Source of the DNA: Shimia sp.
GTDB taxonomy: Bacteria; Pseudomonadota; Alphaproteobacteria; Rhodobacterales; Rhodobacteraceae
DNA: 64,000 bases
Reading direction: 5' to 3'
NCBI GenBank assembly: GCA_024224295.1
Contig: JAAENN010000245.1
Span: forward strand, 1-64,000
The notes beneath the pieces are model-generated. The model saw only the letters and a list, made by a program, of their open reading frames with translations. It searched no databases and was not told the DNA's origin. Shown here in pieces: positions 27,240-36,964 of the stretch (its first letter is position 1; each line of letters begins with the position of its first letter). The position numbers were made by a program, and so were the translations under genes.

Positions 27240-28043
27240 TCAGCTGTAGGCGATGAAGAGCAGGGCGACCCCAAGAAGGATGCGGTAGATCACATAGGGT
27301 GTGAAACTGACCGAGCGCAGCAGGCGCATCATCAGCGCCAGCGCCAAAAGGGCGGCAAAGAATGAAAAGACCGCGGCGATCGCAGCATCTTTGGCCAGAC
27401 CTATATCGGCTTCTTTTACAACATCAAGTGACAGCAGCGCGCCGCTGGCGATGATGGTTGGGATTGACATCAACATGGCAAGCTTGGCGGCATCTGTGCG
27501 GGTGAAGCCCAGCTGGCGTGCGCCGGTAATGGTGATGCCTGAGCGGGACGTGCCGGGGATAAGGGCGAGGGTTTGCCAAAGGCCCATTTTCACCGCGTCT
27601 TTCAAAGTCCACTCGGATTCTGTCCGGGTTTGGGTGCTGCGCTGATCCACCCACCAAAGCAAAATACCAAAGAGGATCATGGCCCAGCCGATGACAGCAA
27701 TGGATCGCATGGCATCTGACAGTCCAGTAACTTTTAGTAGGAAGCCAGCGATGGAGACCGGGATTGTTGCAAGGGTTAGGTACAGAGCGAGACGCGCGCC
27801 GGGGGTGTCGATTCGGCCTGTGAGCATGCGGGGCAATCCACAGAAGGCCTCTTTGGCGTCGCGCCAGAAATATAGGATTACCGCACCCAATGTGCCGACG
27901 TGGGCGGCAACATCAATGGCGAGTCCCTGATCAGGTAGTGGAGTCACTTTGGACAGAAGAATTAGGTGCCCGGAGGAGCTCACGGGTAGGAATTCGGTGA
28001 GGCCTTGAATGATCGCCACCAGAAAAATGTGAAAAAGTGCCAT
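27240..28043 (-). CDS. uppP: Undecaprenyl-diphosphatase
   Basis: Integral membrane enzyme that recycles undecaprenyl pyrophosphate for peptidoglycan synthesis; it also confers bacitracin tolerance (BacA). 267 residues with about eight TMs. Family motifs: GLTEFLPVSSSGHLIL (residues 15-30) and the second phosphate-binding loop PGTSRSGITITGA (about 160-172). ATG at 28043. Transcribed alone, convergent with rpsT. Confidence 0.96.
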   Translation of the reverse strand: MALFHIFLVAIIQGLTEFLPVSSSGHLILLSKVTPLPDQGLAIDVAAHVGTLGAVILYFWRDAKEAFCGLPRMLTGRIDTPGARLALYLTLATIPVSIAGFLLKVTGLSDAMRSIAVIGWAMILFGILLWWVDQRSTQTRTESEWTLKDAVKMGLWQTLALIPGTSRSGITITGARQLGFTRTDAAKLAMLMSIPTIIASGALLSLDVVKEADIGLAKDAAIAAVFSFFAALLALALMMRLLRSVSFTPYVIYRILLGVALLFIAYS

Positions 28044-28197
28044 TTTTGGCAGGATCCCTCGTTGTCCGACTCACGTATAATTGGTCAATGTTTCAAGGGG
28101 AATACAGAATTTATGTCCAGGTCGGACCTATTTTTGGTTGGATTTTTGTAATTCCGAGTGGCGATTTGCCAAAAAACTGAATAATAGGTCAATACAG

Positions 28198-28227
28198 TTG
28201 ACTTTTATACTTGGTGAACATTATTTA
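28198..28227 (+). promoter_or_regulatory. Candidate promoter of gltD
   Basis: TTGACT at 28198-28203, then an AT-rich TTATTTA at 28221-28227 after a 17-bp spacer, 38 bp before the gltD start. The -35 is good, the -10 weak. Confidence 0.45.
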
Positions 28228-28264
28228 AACACTGCGAACTGGATTTAATCAGGAGGCAGCTGAC

Positions 28265-29701
28265 GTGGCTAAGCAACCTATGCTGAAATTTGTGACTGTG
28301 GATCGCGACATGCCGGAGAAGCGTGGCGCCACTGTACGCAAGGAAGATTTTGACGAAATCTACGCGGAGTTCGCTAAGGCGAAGGCGGAGGAGCAGGCGA
28401 GTCGTTGCAGTCAGTGTGGCGTGCCGTATTGTCAGAGCCATTGCCCGCTGCACAACAACATCCCGGACTGGCTGCGCCTGACGGCCACAGGCCGTCTCGA
28501 AGAAGCCTATGCTGTTAGCCAAGCGACGAACACCTTCCCGGAAATATGTGGTCGCATCTGCCCACAGGACCGTCTGTGCGAAGGTAACTGTGTGATTGAG
28601 CAGTCTGGCCATGGCACTGTGACCATTGGCTCTGTTGAGAAGTACATTACCGACACCGCTTGGGAAAAGGGCTGGGTGCAGGCTATTTCCCCTGTGCAGG
28701 AGCGCTCCGAGAGCGTTGGCATCATTGGTGCTGGCCCCGGTGGTCTGGCCGCCGCGGACCGTTTGCGCCGTGCAGGTCTTCAGGTGACGATCTATGACCG
28801 CTATGACCGCGCCGGTGGTTTGCTGACCTACGGTATTCCTGGTTTTAAGCTGGAAAAAGATGTGGTTATGCGCCGCAACAAGCTGCTGAAAGACGGCGGC
28901 GTGACTTTCAAGCTGAACTGCAACGTTGGTGTGGACATCTCTTTCCAGGATATCCGTGACGCACATGAGGCGGTGATCATTGCGACTGGTGTGTATAAGA
29001 GCCGTGACCTTGGTGGTCCGGGTTCTGGTGCGAAGGGTATCGTGAAAGCGATTGACTACCTGACGGCCTCCAACCGCGAAAACTTTGGCGATACTGTGCC
29101 GGAAATCGCGAGCGGTGAGTTGTATGCCGCAGGCAAAAAGGTTGTTGTGATCGGTGGTGGCGACACTGCGATGGACTGTGTGCGTACGGCGATCCGACAG
29201 GGCGCGGAGAGCGTGAAATGCCTCTACCGCCGTGACAAAGCCAACATGCCGGGATCCCAGCGGGAAACGCAGAACGCCGAAGAAGAAGGTGTTGAATTTG
29301 TGTGGCTCTCCGCCCCGAAGGGCTTCACCGGAGGTGACAGCGTCGAGGGTGTGATGGTGCAAAAGATGCGTTTGGGTCAGCCGGATGCTTCGGGTCGACA
29401 GAGCCCGGAAGTGATCGAGGGTGCGGACTATGTTGAAGACGCGGACCTTGTGATCAAGGCGCTTGGCTTTGAGCCTGAAGATCTGCCAACCCTATGGGAT
29501 CAACCGGAGCTGGAAGTGACCCGTTGGGGCACTGTAAAAGCGCAGTTCACTACCGGCGCAACCGACCTTGAGGGCGTTTATGCCGTGGGCGACATCGTAC
29601 GTGGCGCAAGTCTGGTAGTATGGGCGATCAAAGACGGTCGTGACTGCGCAGATGCGATCCTTGAAAAGCTGGGCGCAACCCCGGCAATGGCAGCGGAATA
29701 G
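28265..29701 (+). CDS. gltD: Glutamate synthase [NADPH] small (beta) subunit
   Basis: 478 residues. Passes electrons from NADPH through FAD to the large subunit for ammonia assimilation. N-terminal Fe-S region with CSQCGVPYCQSHCPLHNNIPDW (about 47-68) and CGRICPQDRLCEGNC, FAD Rossmann motif GIIGAGPGGLAAADRLRRAG, NADPH Rossmann motif VVVIGGGDTAMDC, and the late YAVGDIVRGASLV. Start is GTG at 28265 with AGGAGG 8 nt upstream; ATG at 28280 is less well placed. gltB lies 1.4 kb downstream on the same strand. Confidence 0.96.
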   Translation: MAKQPMLKFVTVDRDMPEKRGATVRKEDFDEIYAEFAKAKAEEQASRCSQCGVPYCQSHCPLHNNIPDWLRLTATGRLEEAYAVSQATNTFPEICGRICPQDRLCEGNCVIEQSGHGTVTIGSVEKYITDTAWEKGWVQAISPVQERSESVGIIGAGPGGLAAADRLRRAGLQVTIYDRYDRAGGLLTYGIPGFKLEKDVVMRRNKLLKDGGVTFKLNCNVGVDISFQDIRDAHEAVIIATGVYKSRDLGGPGSGAKGIVKAIDYLTASNRENFGDTVPEIASGELYAAGKKVVVIGGGDTAMDCVRTAIRQGAESVKCLYRRDKANMPGSQRETQNAEEEGVEFVWLSAPKGFTGGDSVEGVMVQKMRLGQPDASGRQSPEVIEGADYVEDADLVIKALGFEPEDLPTLWDQPELEVTRWGTVKAQFTTGATDLEGVYAVGDIVRGASLVVWAIKDGRDCADAILEKLGATPAMAAE

Positions 29702-29720
29702 GAGTTAATCGGCGCCGTGC

Positions 29721-29758
29721 CGTCCCCAAAATGGGACGTCGGTATCGCGTCGGTATCA
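29721..29758. repeat. Hairpin followed by an 11-bp direct repeat between gltD and the GFA gene
   Basis: CGTCCC-caaaat-GGGACG (29721-29738) is followed by CGTCGGTATCG and CGTCGGTATCA (29737-29747 and 29748-29758), an 11-bp tandem copy with one difference. The spacing of about one helical turn would suit paired regulator binding. Role unknown; no U-tract, so a poor terminator. Confidence 0.5.
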
Positions 29759-29822
29759 CGACTGTTTTGCGGCGGTGCGAAAATCAGCGTCCAAGTGTTA
29801 AAATGGCAAAGGCATTGACCTA

Positions 29823-30281
29823 ATGGCGACAATAGCAACCACATCGACCAAGACCGGCGCATGCCTGTGTGGCGCGGTGCGGTTTGAGTCGTCCAAGGTG
29901 CCAGCAGAGGCAGGCATCTGTCATTGCGACCAATGTCGTCGCTGGACTGGCGTCGCGTTGATGGGTGTCACTGTGCCCACCGAGTCGATCACGTGGGAGG
30001 GTGTCGAGCATATCGCACGTATCCAGAGTTCGGAGTGGGCCGAGCGGGCCTGGTGCAGCAAATGCGGCACCAACCTGTTCTACCGCGTGACCGCAGAGAA
30101 TGAATGGGCGGGAGGTACAGAGATACCGGTTGGCCTGTTTGATGATCCAAATGGATTTGCGCTGAAGAATGAGATCTTCATCGACCAGAAGCCGGACACG
30201 TTTGGCTTTACCGGAGATGGGCGCAAAGAAATGACGCGCGCCCAATGCATCGCTTTGTTTAGCGATCTTGGGACGACCTGA
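29823..30281 (+). CDS. GFA (glutathione-dependent formaldehyde-activating)/CENP-V-like zinc protein
   Basis: 152 residues with the GFA-type Cys ladder: CLCGAVRFE near 14-22, CHCDQCRRWTG near 34-44, and WCSKCGTNLFYR near 78-89, which bind two zinc ions. The family is named for formaldehyde-glutathione adduct formation, but most members have no proven function. Lies between gltD and gltB, separated from the next hydrolase gene by 14 bp. Confidence 0.85.
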   Translation: MATIATTSTKTGACLCGAVRFESSKVPAEAGICHCDQCRRWTGVALMGVTVPTESITWEGVEHIARIQSSEWAERAWCSKCGTNLFYRVTAENEWAGGTEIPVGLFDDPNGFALKNEIFIDQKPDTFGFTGDGRKEMTRAQCIALFSDLGTT

Positions 30282-30295
30282 GGGACGGCCGCCTG

Positions 30296-31087
30296 ATGGA
30301 TCAACGTGTCGAAATTCAAACGCTGATTGCGACCGAAGACCATGAGTTGGCTTATATGCGCGGCACCGGAAACCGGTTGGTGGTGTCGCTTGGCGGGGTG
30401 GGCACAAAGCCCGAGGAAATGCCGCCGTTTGAATTTGTGGGAACCGCGTCGCAGGGCGGAGAGAACCACGTAATCCTGGTCACAGAGCGGGCCAGAACAT
30501 GGATGAACAGCCCGGATTTGCCCGAGGCGATTGTGAAGGAGATAGAGACGGTGGTGGCACGCGAAGCCATTGACGAGGTGGTTGCACTGGGCAACAGCAT
30601 GGGCGGCTTTATGGCGCTTGTGCTGCCGACGCTGACCCGTGTCGACACCGTTGTGGCGCTGTCTCCACAATTCTCCATGCATCCGCAAGTGGTGCGGGAA
30701 GAAACCCGTTGGCAGAAGTGGCGCCGCCGGTTCCCAACCTATCGCTTCCGTCAGGTGCCCGCGCCACAAGATGGCACGCGTTATCTTGTGCTGCACGGCG
30801 ACACGCCGGAAGAACGTATTCACTGGGCCCGCTTTCCGCTGGCCCCGCAAACCTTCAACCATTTCATCCTGCGTGGGCAATCCCACGATCTGGTGGGGAA
30901 GTTGAAGAAAATCGATATCATGGGGCCGCTGTTGCAGCGGGCCATGGACGCCAAAACGCGCCAAGTGCGCAGATTATTGGAAAGCCATTTCACCGTATTG
31001 CGCAGGGAAGACCTGCCAAAGGCGGAGCAAAAGGCCCCAATCTACCCCGCAACTCTGGGACAGGAGACAGCCGATGACAAAGTATGA
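30296..31087 (+). CDS. Alpha/beta hydrolase-fold protein
   Basis: 263 residues. The nucleophile elbow GNSMGGF (about 99-105) with Ser101 and a late His in LRGQSHDLVGKL (about 205) fit an alpha/beta hydrolase with an unusually minimal cap. No signal peptide. Its 3' end overlaps the gltB start by 14 bases, so it is translated together with gltB. Substrate unknown. Confidence 0.72.
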   Translation: MDQRVEIQTLIATEDHELAYMRGTGNRLVVSLGGVGTKPEEMPPFEFVGTASQGGENHVILVTERARTWMNSPDLPEAIVKEIETVVAREAIDEVVALGNSMGGFMALVLPTLTRVDTVVALSPQFSMHPQVVREETRWQKWRRRFPTYRFRQVPAPQDGTRYLVLHGDTPEERIHWARFPLAPQTFNHFILRGQSHDLVGKLKKIDIMGPLLQRAMDAKTRQVRRLLESHFTVLRREDLPKAEQKAPIYPATLGQETADDKV

Positions 31088-34000
31088 TGAAAACTGGGTC
31101 AGAGCCGAAGAAGCCAAACGCGAATGGATGGCGGAAAACGGCCTTTATTCCGAAACCGAGGAGCACTCCTCCTGTGGTGTGGGCCTTGTGGTCTCCGTGG
31201 ATGGCAAGCCAAGCCGTAAAGTTGTTGAAGCCGGTATCACCGCGCTGAAGGCGATTTGGCACCGCGGCGCTGTGGATGCGGACGGTAAGACCGGTGACGG
31301 CGCGGGCATTCACGTGCAGATCCCTGTGAGCTTCTTTTATGACCAGATTGAACGTACCGGTCATGAGCCCAACAAAGATGAGTTCATTGCGGTCGGTCAG
31401 GTGTTCCTGCCACGCACCGATCACGGCGCGCAGGAAAGCTGCCGGACGATTGTGGAAACCGAAGTTCTGAAGATGGGCTATCGCATCTATGGCTGGCGTC
31501 ATGTGCCGGTGGATGTGACCTGTCTGGGCGAAAAGGCCAACGCGACCCGCCCGGAGATTGAGCAGATCCTGATCTCTAACTCCAAGGGTGTGGATGAGGA
31601 CACATTTGAACGTGAGCTTTATGTGATCCGTCGTCGCATTGAGAAAGCCGCTTTGGCGGCGAACATCAGCGAACTTTATATTGCGTCGCTCTCCTGCCGA
31701 TCGATCATCTACAAAGGCATGATGTTGGCGGAACAGGTGGCGGTGTTCTATCCGGACCTGATGGATGAACGCTTTGAATCTGCGTTTGCGCTGTATCACC
31801 AGCGCTATTCCACCAACACCTTCCCGCAGTGGTGGTTGGCACAGCCGTTCCGCATGTTGGCGCACAACGGTGAGATCAACACGCTAAAAGGCAACCTGAA
31901 CTGGATGAAGAGCCACGAGATCCGCATGGCATCTGCGTCGTTTGGGGATTTTGCGGAAGACATCAAACCAATCATTCCGGGTGGTGCGTCTGACTCCGCT
32001 GCGCTGGATGGTGTGTTTGAGGTTCTGGTGCGTGCGGGTCGTTCCGCGCCGATGGCAAAAACTATGATGGTGCCGGAAAGCTGGTCCAAGCAGGCGGTGG
32101 AACTGCCGCAGTCCTGGCGTGACATGTATTCCTACTGCAACTCCGTGATGGAGCCGTGGGATGGCCCGGCTGCGTTGGCGATGACCGATGGGCGCTGGGT
32201 CTGTGCTGGTCTGGACCGCAACGGGCTGCGTCCGATGCGTTATGTGGTGACCGGGGATGGTCTGCTGATTGCGGGTTCTGAAGCCGGAATGGTGCCGATT
32301 GACGAAGCCTCTGTGGTAGAAAAAGGCGCGCTTGGTCCGGGGCAGATGCTGGCCGTGGATATGAAAGAGGGCAAGCTGTACCACGACACTGAGATCAAAG
32401 ATAAGCTGGCGGGTGCGCGTCCGTTTGGTGAGTGGGTTGGTAAGATCCGTGATCTGGGTGACGAGTTGGCCAGCGTAGAAGAAACCGCGACTTACACCGG
32501 GGAAGAGCTGCGCCAGCGTCAGATCGCAGCCGGTTATTCCATGGAAGAGGTCGAGCAAATTCTCGCGCCGATGGCGGAGGATGGCAAAGAGGCGCTGGCC
32601 TCGATGGGCGATGACACGCCAAGTGCGGTGTTGTCGAAGATGTATCGCCCGCTGAGCCATTTCTTTCGCCAGAACTTCTCTCAGGTGACCAACCCGCCCA
32701 TCGACAGCTTGCGTGAGTACCGCGTGATGTCGCTGAAGACACGGTTTGGCAATCTGAAGAACGTGCTGAGCGAAGATGGCAGTCAGACCGAGATTGCGGT
32801 TCTGGAGAGCCCGTTTGTGGCCAATGGCCAGTTCGAGCGCATGTTGGAAGCGTTTGACGATACGGTTGTGACCATCGATTGCACCTATGATGCAGGCGGC
32901 GCGTTGCAGGCTGGCTTGGAGCGCATTCGTGCCGAAGCTGAGGATGCGGTGCGCTCGGGTGCGGGCCATATTGTTCTGACCGATCAGGCGCAGGGTGTGG
33001 ACAAGGTTGCGATGCCAATGATCCTGGCCACCAGCGCGGTGCACAGCCATCTGACACGCAAAGGCCTGCGGACATTCTCGTCTCTCAATGTGCGCTCTGC
33101 GGAATGTATCGACCCGCATTATTTTGCGGTGCTGATTGGCTCCGGTGCGACTGTGGTGAACGCCTATCTGGCGGAAGACACGCTGGCGGATCGCATTGCG
33201 CGTGGTCTGGCGGATGGCACACTGACCGAAAACATGGCGCGCTACCGTGAGGCGATTGACCAGGGTCTGTTGAAGATCATGGCGAAGATGGGGATTTCGG
33301 TGATTTCCTCCTATCGCGGTGGTCTCAATTTCGAAGCTGTGGGTCTGTCCCGCGCGATGTGTGCGGAGTACTTCCCGGGCATGACCAGCCGGATTTCCGG
33401 CATTGGTGTCAGCGGTATTCAGCACAAGGTTGAAGAAGTGCACGCCAAAGGCTTCAAATCGGGCACAGACGTGCTGCCGATTGGAGGTTTCTACAAGGCG
33501 CGTAAGTCTGGCGAGACCCACGCTTGGGGTGCGCAGACCATGCATATGATGCAGGCGGCCTGTGACCGCGCGTCGTATGAGATGTGGAAGCAGTACTCGG
33601 CGAAGATGCAGGCGAACCCGCCGATCCATCTGCGTGACCTGCTGAACATCAAGCCGCTGGGTGAGGCCATTCCGATTGAGGACGTGGAGAGCATCACCGC
33701 GATCCGTAAGCGTTTTGTGACGCCGGGTATGTCTTTGGGCGCGCTGTCTCCTGAGGCGCACAAGACCCTGAACGTCGCGATGAACCGGATTGGCGCAAAG
33801 TCTGACTCCGGTGAAGGTGGCGAAGATCCGGCACACTTTGTGCCAGAGCCAAACGGCGACAATCCGTCTGCGAAGATCAAGCAGGTGGCGTCTGGTCGTT
33901 TTGGTGTGACTGCCGAATACCTGAACCAGTGTGAAGAGCTGGAAATTAAGGTGGCCCAGGGCGCGAAGCCCGGTGAAGGTGGTCAGTTGCCGGGCATGAA

Positions 34001-35603
34001 GGTCACCGACCTGATTGCGCGTCTGCGTCACTCCACCAAAGGTGTGACCCTGATTTCTCCGCCTCCGCACCACGATATTTACTCGATCGAAGACCTGGCG
34101 CAGCTGATCTATGACCTCAAGCAGATCAACCCGCGTTGTAAAGTGACGGTGAAGTTGGTGGCGTCCTCGGGCGTTGGCACAATTGCGGCCGGTGTGGCGA
34201 AGGCGAAAGCCGACATCATCCTGATCTCCGGTCATAACGGTGGTACTGGTGCGTCCCCTGCGACCTCAATCAAATACTGTGGTCTGCCATGGGAGATGGG
34301 TCTGACCGAGGCGCATCAGGTTCTGGCGATGAACAACCTGCGTGAACGCGTCACGCTGCGGACCGATGGTGGTCTGCGCACGGGACGCGACATCGTAATG
34401 GCCGCGATGATGGGTGCGGAAGAGTATGGTATTGGGACCGCTGCGCTGATCGCGATGGGCTGTATCATGGTGCGTCAGTGTCAGTCCAACACCTGCCCGG
34501 TTGGCGTGTGTACTCAGGACGAAGACCTGCGTGCGAAGTACACCGGATCTGCAGACAAAGTTGTGAACTTGATCACCTTCTATGCGCAGGAAGTGCGGGA
34601 AATCCTCGCCTCTATCGGTGCGAAGTCCTTGGATGAGGTGATTGGCCGTGCGGACCTGCTGGCGCAGGTCAGCCGTGGCTCTGCCCACCTTGATGATCTG
34701 GACCTGAACCCGTTGCTGATCACCGTCGATGGCGCACATGACATTGTCTACAACCGCGACAAAGACCGCAACTACGTGCCAGACACGCTGGATGCGGAAA
34801 TTGTGCGGGATGCGGCGCGCTTCCTGGAAGATGGTGAGAAGATGCAACTGTCCTATGCGGTGCAGAACACGCACCGGACCGTGGGCACACGCACCTCAAG
34901 CCACATTGTGCGCAACTTTGGCATGCGCAATGCGCTTCAGGAGGATCACCTGACCGTCAAGCTGACCGGTTCCGCGGGTCAAAGCTTGGGTGCCTTCGCA
35001 GCGCCAGGTCTGAAGATCGAAGTGTCAGGCGATGCCAATGACTATGTTGGTAAGGGGCTGTCCGGCGGTACCGTTGTGGTGCGGCCTCCAATGGCGAGCC
35101 CGTTGACGGCTGCGGAGAACACCATCATCGGCAACACCGTGCTTTATGGTGCCACCGACGGGCACCTGTTTGCCGCAGGTCGTGCCGGTGAGCGTTTTGC
35201 GGTGCGGAACTCCGGCGCCAAGGTTGTGATCGAGGGCTGCGGTGCCTGCGGGTGTGAATACATGACCGGCGGTATCGCGGTGATCCTGGGTGACATCGGC
35301 GCCAACTTCGGGGCCGGTATGACCGGTGGCATGGCCTATCTCTATGACCCGGAAGGCAAAGCCGAAGGGGTTATGAACCTAGAGACTCTGGTGACTTGTC
35401 CGGTGACTGTGCAGCATTGGGAAGATCAACTGAAAGGTTTGATCGAGCGCCATGTCGCGGAGACCGGCTCCGCCAAGGCGCGCGATATCCTGCAGCACTG
35501 GGATGTTGAGAAAGCCAACTTCTTGCAGGTTTGCCCAAAAGAGATGCTGGTACATATTGCACACCCGTTGAACCAAGAAGGCACGGCGGTTCCAGCGGAA
35601 TAA
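31074..35603 (+). CDS. gltB: Glutamate synthase [NADPH] large (alpha) subunit
   Basis: 1509 residues, full family length. Catalyses transfer of the glutamine amide to 2-oxoglutarate. A propeptide of 33 residues precedes the nucleophile Cys34 (SSCGVGL) of the class II glutaminase domain. Central domain about 480-780, FMN domain about 830-1200 with ISGHNGGTGASP, Fe-S cysteines in CIMVRQCQSNTCPVG, and a C-terminal beta-helix with repeated G-rich strands such as GTVVVRPP and GANFGAGMTGG. Partner of GltD. Start overlaps the hydrolase gene. Confidence 0.98.
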   Translation: MTKYDENWVRAEEAKREWMAENGLYSETEEHSSCGVGLVVSVDGKPSRKVVEAGITALKAIWHRGAVDADGKTGDGAGIHVQIPVSFFYDQIERTGHEPNKDEFIAVGQVFLPRTDHGAQESCRTIVETEVLKMGYRIYGWRHVPVDVTCLGEKANATRPEIEQILISNSKGVDEDTFERELYVIRRRIEKAALAANISELYIASLSCRSIIYKGMMLAEQVAVFYPDLMDERFESAFALYHQRYSTNTFPQWWLAQPFRMLAHNGEINTLKGNLNWMKSHEIRMASASFGDFAEDIKPIIPGGASDSAALDGVFEVLVRAGRSAPMAKTMMVPESWSKQAVELPQSWRDMYSYCNSVMEPWDGPAALAMTDGRWVCAGLDRNGLRPMRYVVTGDGLLIAGSEAGMVPIDEASVVEKGALGPGQMLAVDMKEGKLYHDTEIKDKLAGARPFGEWVGKIRDLGDELASVEETATYTGEELRQRQIAAGYSMEEVEQILAPMAEDGKEALASMGDDTPSAVLSKMYRPLSHFFRQNFSQVTNPPIDSLREYRVMSLKTRFGNLKNVLSEDGSQTEIAVLESPFVANGQFERMLEAFDDTVVTIDCTYDAGGALQAGLERIRAEAEDAVRSGAGHIVLTDQAQGVDKVAMPMILATSAVHSHLTRKGLRTFSSLNVRSAECIDPHYFAVLIGSGATVVNAYLAEDTLADRIARGLADGTLTENMARYREAIDQGLLKIMAKMGISVISSYRGGLNFEAVGLSRAMCAEYFPGMTSRISGIGVSGIQHKVEEVHAKGFKSGTDVLPIGGFYKARKSGETHAWGAQTMHMMQAACDRASYEMWKQYSAKMQANPPIHLRDLLNIKPLGEAIPIEDVESITAIRKRFVTPGMSLGALSPEAHKTLNVAMNRIGAKSDSGEGGEDPAHFVPEPNGDNPSAKIKQVASGRFGVTAEYLNQCEELEIKVAQGAKPGEGGQLPGMKVTDLIARLRHSTKGVTLISPPPHHDIYSIEDLAQLIYDLKQINPRCKVTVKLVASSGVGTIAAGVAKAKADIILISGHNGGTGASPATSIKYCGLPWEMGLTEAHQVLAMNNLRERVTLRTDGGLRTGRDIVMAAMMGAEEYGIGTAALIAMGCIMVRQCQSNTCPVGVCTQDEDLRAKYTGSADKVVNLITFYAQEVREILASIGAKSLDEVIGRADLLAQVSRGSAHLDDLDLNPLLITVDGAHDIVYNRDKDRNYVPDTLDAEIVRDAARFLEDGEKMQLSYAVQNTHRTVGTRTSSHIVRNFGMRNALQEDHLTVKLTGSAGQSLGAFAAPGLKIEVSGDANDYVGKGLSGGTVVVRPPMASPLTAAENTIIGNTVLYGATDGHLFAAGRAGERFAVRNSGAKVVIEGCGACGCEYMTGGIAVILGDIGANFGAGMTGGMAYLYDPEGKAEGVMNLETLVTCPVTVQHWEDQLKGLIERHVAETGSAKARDILQHWDVEKANFLQVCPKEMLVHIAHPLNQEGTAVPAE

Positions 35604-35625
35604 GCACAGCTTGAAATTGAATCTT

Positions 35626-35658
35626 AACCCCCGGCTGTTCTGTCAGTCGGGGGTTTTT
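35626..35658 (+). terminator. Intrinsic terminator of gltB
   Basis: AACCCCCG pairs with CGGGGGTT, extended by an inner CTG/CAG stem, and is followed by TTTTTCT. It starts 22 bp after the gltB stop. Confidence 0.92.
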
Positions 35659-35722
35659 CTTTGCTGATTAGGAAAAATGGCGAAGTGGTCTCATAGTTGG
35701 ACGGTACTTATAGGAGGATAAG

Positions 35723-36097
35723 ATGCGGGATGTGGCAGTGCGGATGGTGGCAGCCTTGATGGTGTTCCCGGCATTGGCGGGCGGCGCCATGGCTGGTGAA
35801 TGCGGATATGCCCAATGCTGGGGCGCGGTCGGGATCGGGCCTGGCGGGGCCTGGGGGTACTCTTACGGTAAGTATTCCGAGACTGACGCGGTGAACGCTT
35901 TGCAAGGGGGATGCGAGTGGGATTGTGACAACGTGCACACCTTCTACAACACCTGTGGGGCGATTGCAGAAGGCAATTCCGGAAATTGGGGTTATGGCTG
36001 GGCTGGTACGCGGTCACAGGCCGAAGATAATGCGATGGGTTACTGTTATCAGAACGGCGGCGGGTGCAGTGTGCGGGTTTGGGCGTGTTCGCCGTAG
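35723..36097 (+). CDS. Small secreted DUF4189-domain protein
   Basis: 124 residues with an N-terminal signal peptide (about 1-24, ending AMAG). The mature part is Cys- and Gly-rich, with YSETDAVNALQGGC, FYNTCGAIAEG and WAGTRSQAEDNAMGYC, the pattern of DUF4189. Eight Cys after the signal suggest several disulfides in the periplasm. Function unknown in the family. Strong AGGAGG Shine-Dalgarno before ATG 35723. Its own transcription unit follows the gltB terminator. Confidence 0.8.
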   Translation: MRDVAVRMVAALMVFPALAGGAMAGECGYAQCWGAVGIGPGGAWGYSYGKYSETDAVNALQGGCEWDCDNVHTFYNTCGAIAEGNSGNWGYGWAGTRSQAEDNAMGYCYQNGGGCSVRVWACSP

Positions 36098-36153
36098 GCT
36101 TGCGCAACGCGGCGTGAGGCTCTACTCCCATTGCCAAAGAGAATGGCAGGGAC

Positions 36154-36906
36154 ATGGCCAAAAAGACCGCCAAACCAGCGCAGAAAAAGCAAGGTGCAAA
36201 GAAGGCGGAGACGCCGAAATCTGGCGTGTTCACACGCCAGTGGTTGCGGCTGCGCTTTTGGTGGCGGCGGGTGCTGATGTGGGCGGTTTCGCTTTTTATA
36301 TTTTCGATTCTGATTTTCATCGTGATCAACCCGCCGATCACCTGGACAATGATTGGCGAGAAGCGTCGGCTTGGGCAGGTGGATTACCAATGGGTGCCCA
36401 TTGAACAGGTGGCACCGGTGATGCGTCGTTCTGTGGTGGCGGCAGAGGATGCGAATTTCTGTCTGCATTGGGGGTTTGACGTGGAGGCGATCCGGGACGC
36501 GATTGCCGAAGGCGCGGGCCGTGGGGCCAGTACGATCAGTCAGCAAACTGTGAAGAACGTCTATTTCTGGCAAGGCCGCAGCTGGCCGCGCAAGGCGATG
36601 GAAACACTGATGACTCCGTTGGTGGAAATGACCTGGACCAAGCGGCGGATTTTGGAAGTTTACCTGAACGTGGCCGAGTTTGATGAGGGTGTGTTCGGGG
36701 TGGAAGCGGCGGCGCGGCATTATTTTGGCGTGGGGCCGGAGGATTTGACGCCGGTGCAAGCCGCGCGTCTGGCGGCGGTGCTGCCCAACCCCAAAAAACG
36801 CTCTGCAAGTAAGCCCTCAGCGGCGCTGCGGCGGCGGGCGTCGGCAATCTTAGACGGGGCCGCTACGATACGCGGAGAGTCGCGTGCGGCGTGTTTTGCG
36901 GATTGA
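36154..36906 (+). CDS. mtgA: Monofunctional biosynthetic peptidoglycan transglycosylase
   Basis: 250 residues: a basic Lys-rich cytoplasmic tail (1-38), one TM (about 39-60), and a GT51 glycosyltransferase domain in the periplasm. Catalytic E98 in VAAEDANF, with GASTISQQTVKN, RKAMETLMT and YLNVAEFDEGVFGVEAAARHYFG, which are GT51 motifs. Polymerises lipid II without a transpeptidase domain. ATG at 36154. Confidence 0.95.
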   Translation: MAKKTAKPAQKKQGAKKAETPKSGVFTRQWLRLRFWWRRVLMWAVSLFIFSILIFIVINPPITWTMIGEKRRLGQVDYQWVPIEQVAPVMRRSVVAAEDANFCLHWGFDVEAIRDAIAEGAGRGASTISQQTVKNVYFWQGRSWPRKAMETLMTPLVEMTWTKRRILEVYLNVAEFDEGVFGVEAAARHYFGVGPEDLTPVQAARLAAVLPNPKKRSASKPSAALRRRASAILDGAATIRGESRAACFAD

Positions 36907-36964
36907 AATATGCGCATGGGCAAGGCATTGAAGGACAAAGCCCAATGATATTGTGATCCTGCTG

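Noticed and set aside
28205-29362. Minus-strand frame of 385 codons over gltD
   Set aside because: gltD is unmistakable here; the antisense frame is His/Arg/Thr-rich shadow sequence.
29702-29822. CRISPR-like tandem repeat after gltD
   Set aside because: Only two adjacent 11-bp units with no spacers, so not a CRISPR array.
31884-34235. Minus-strand frame of 783 codons over gltB
   Set aside because: Antisense to the conserved GltB core. The protein is His/Arg-rich with no motif.
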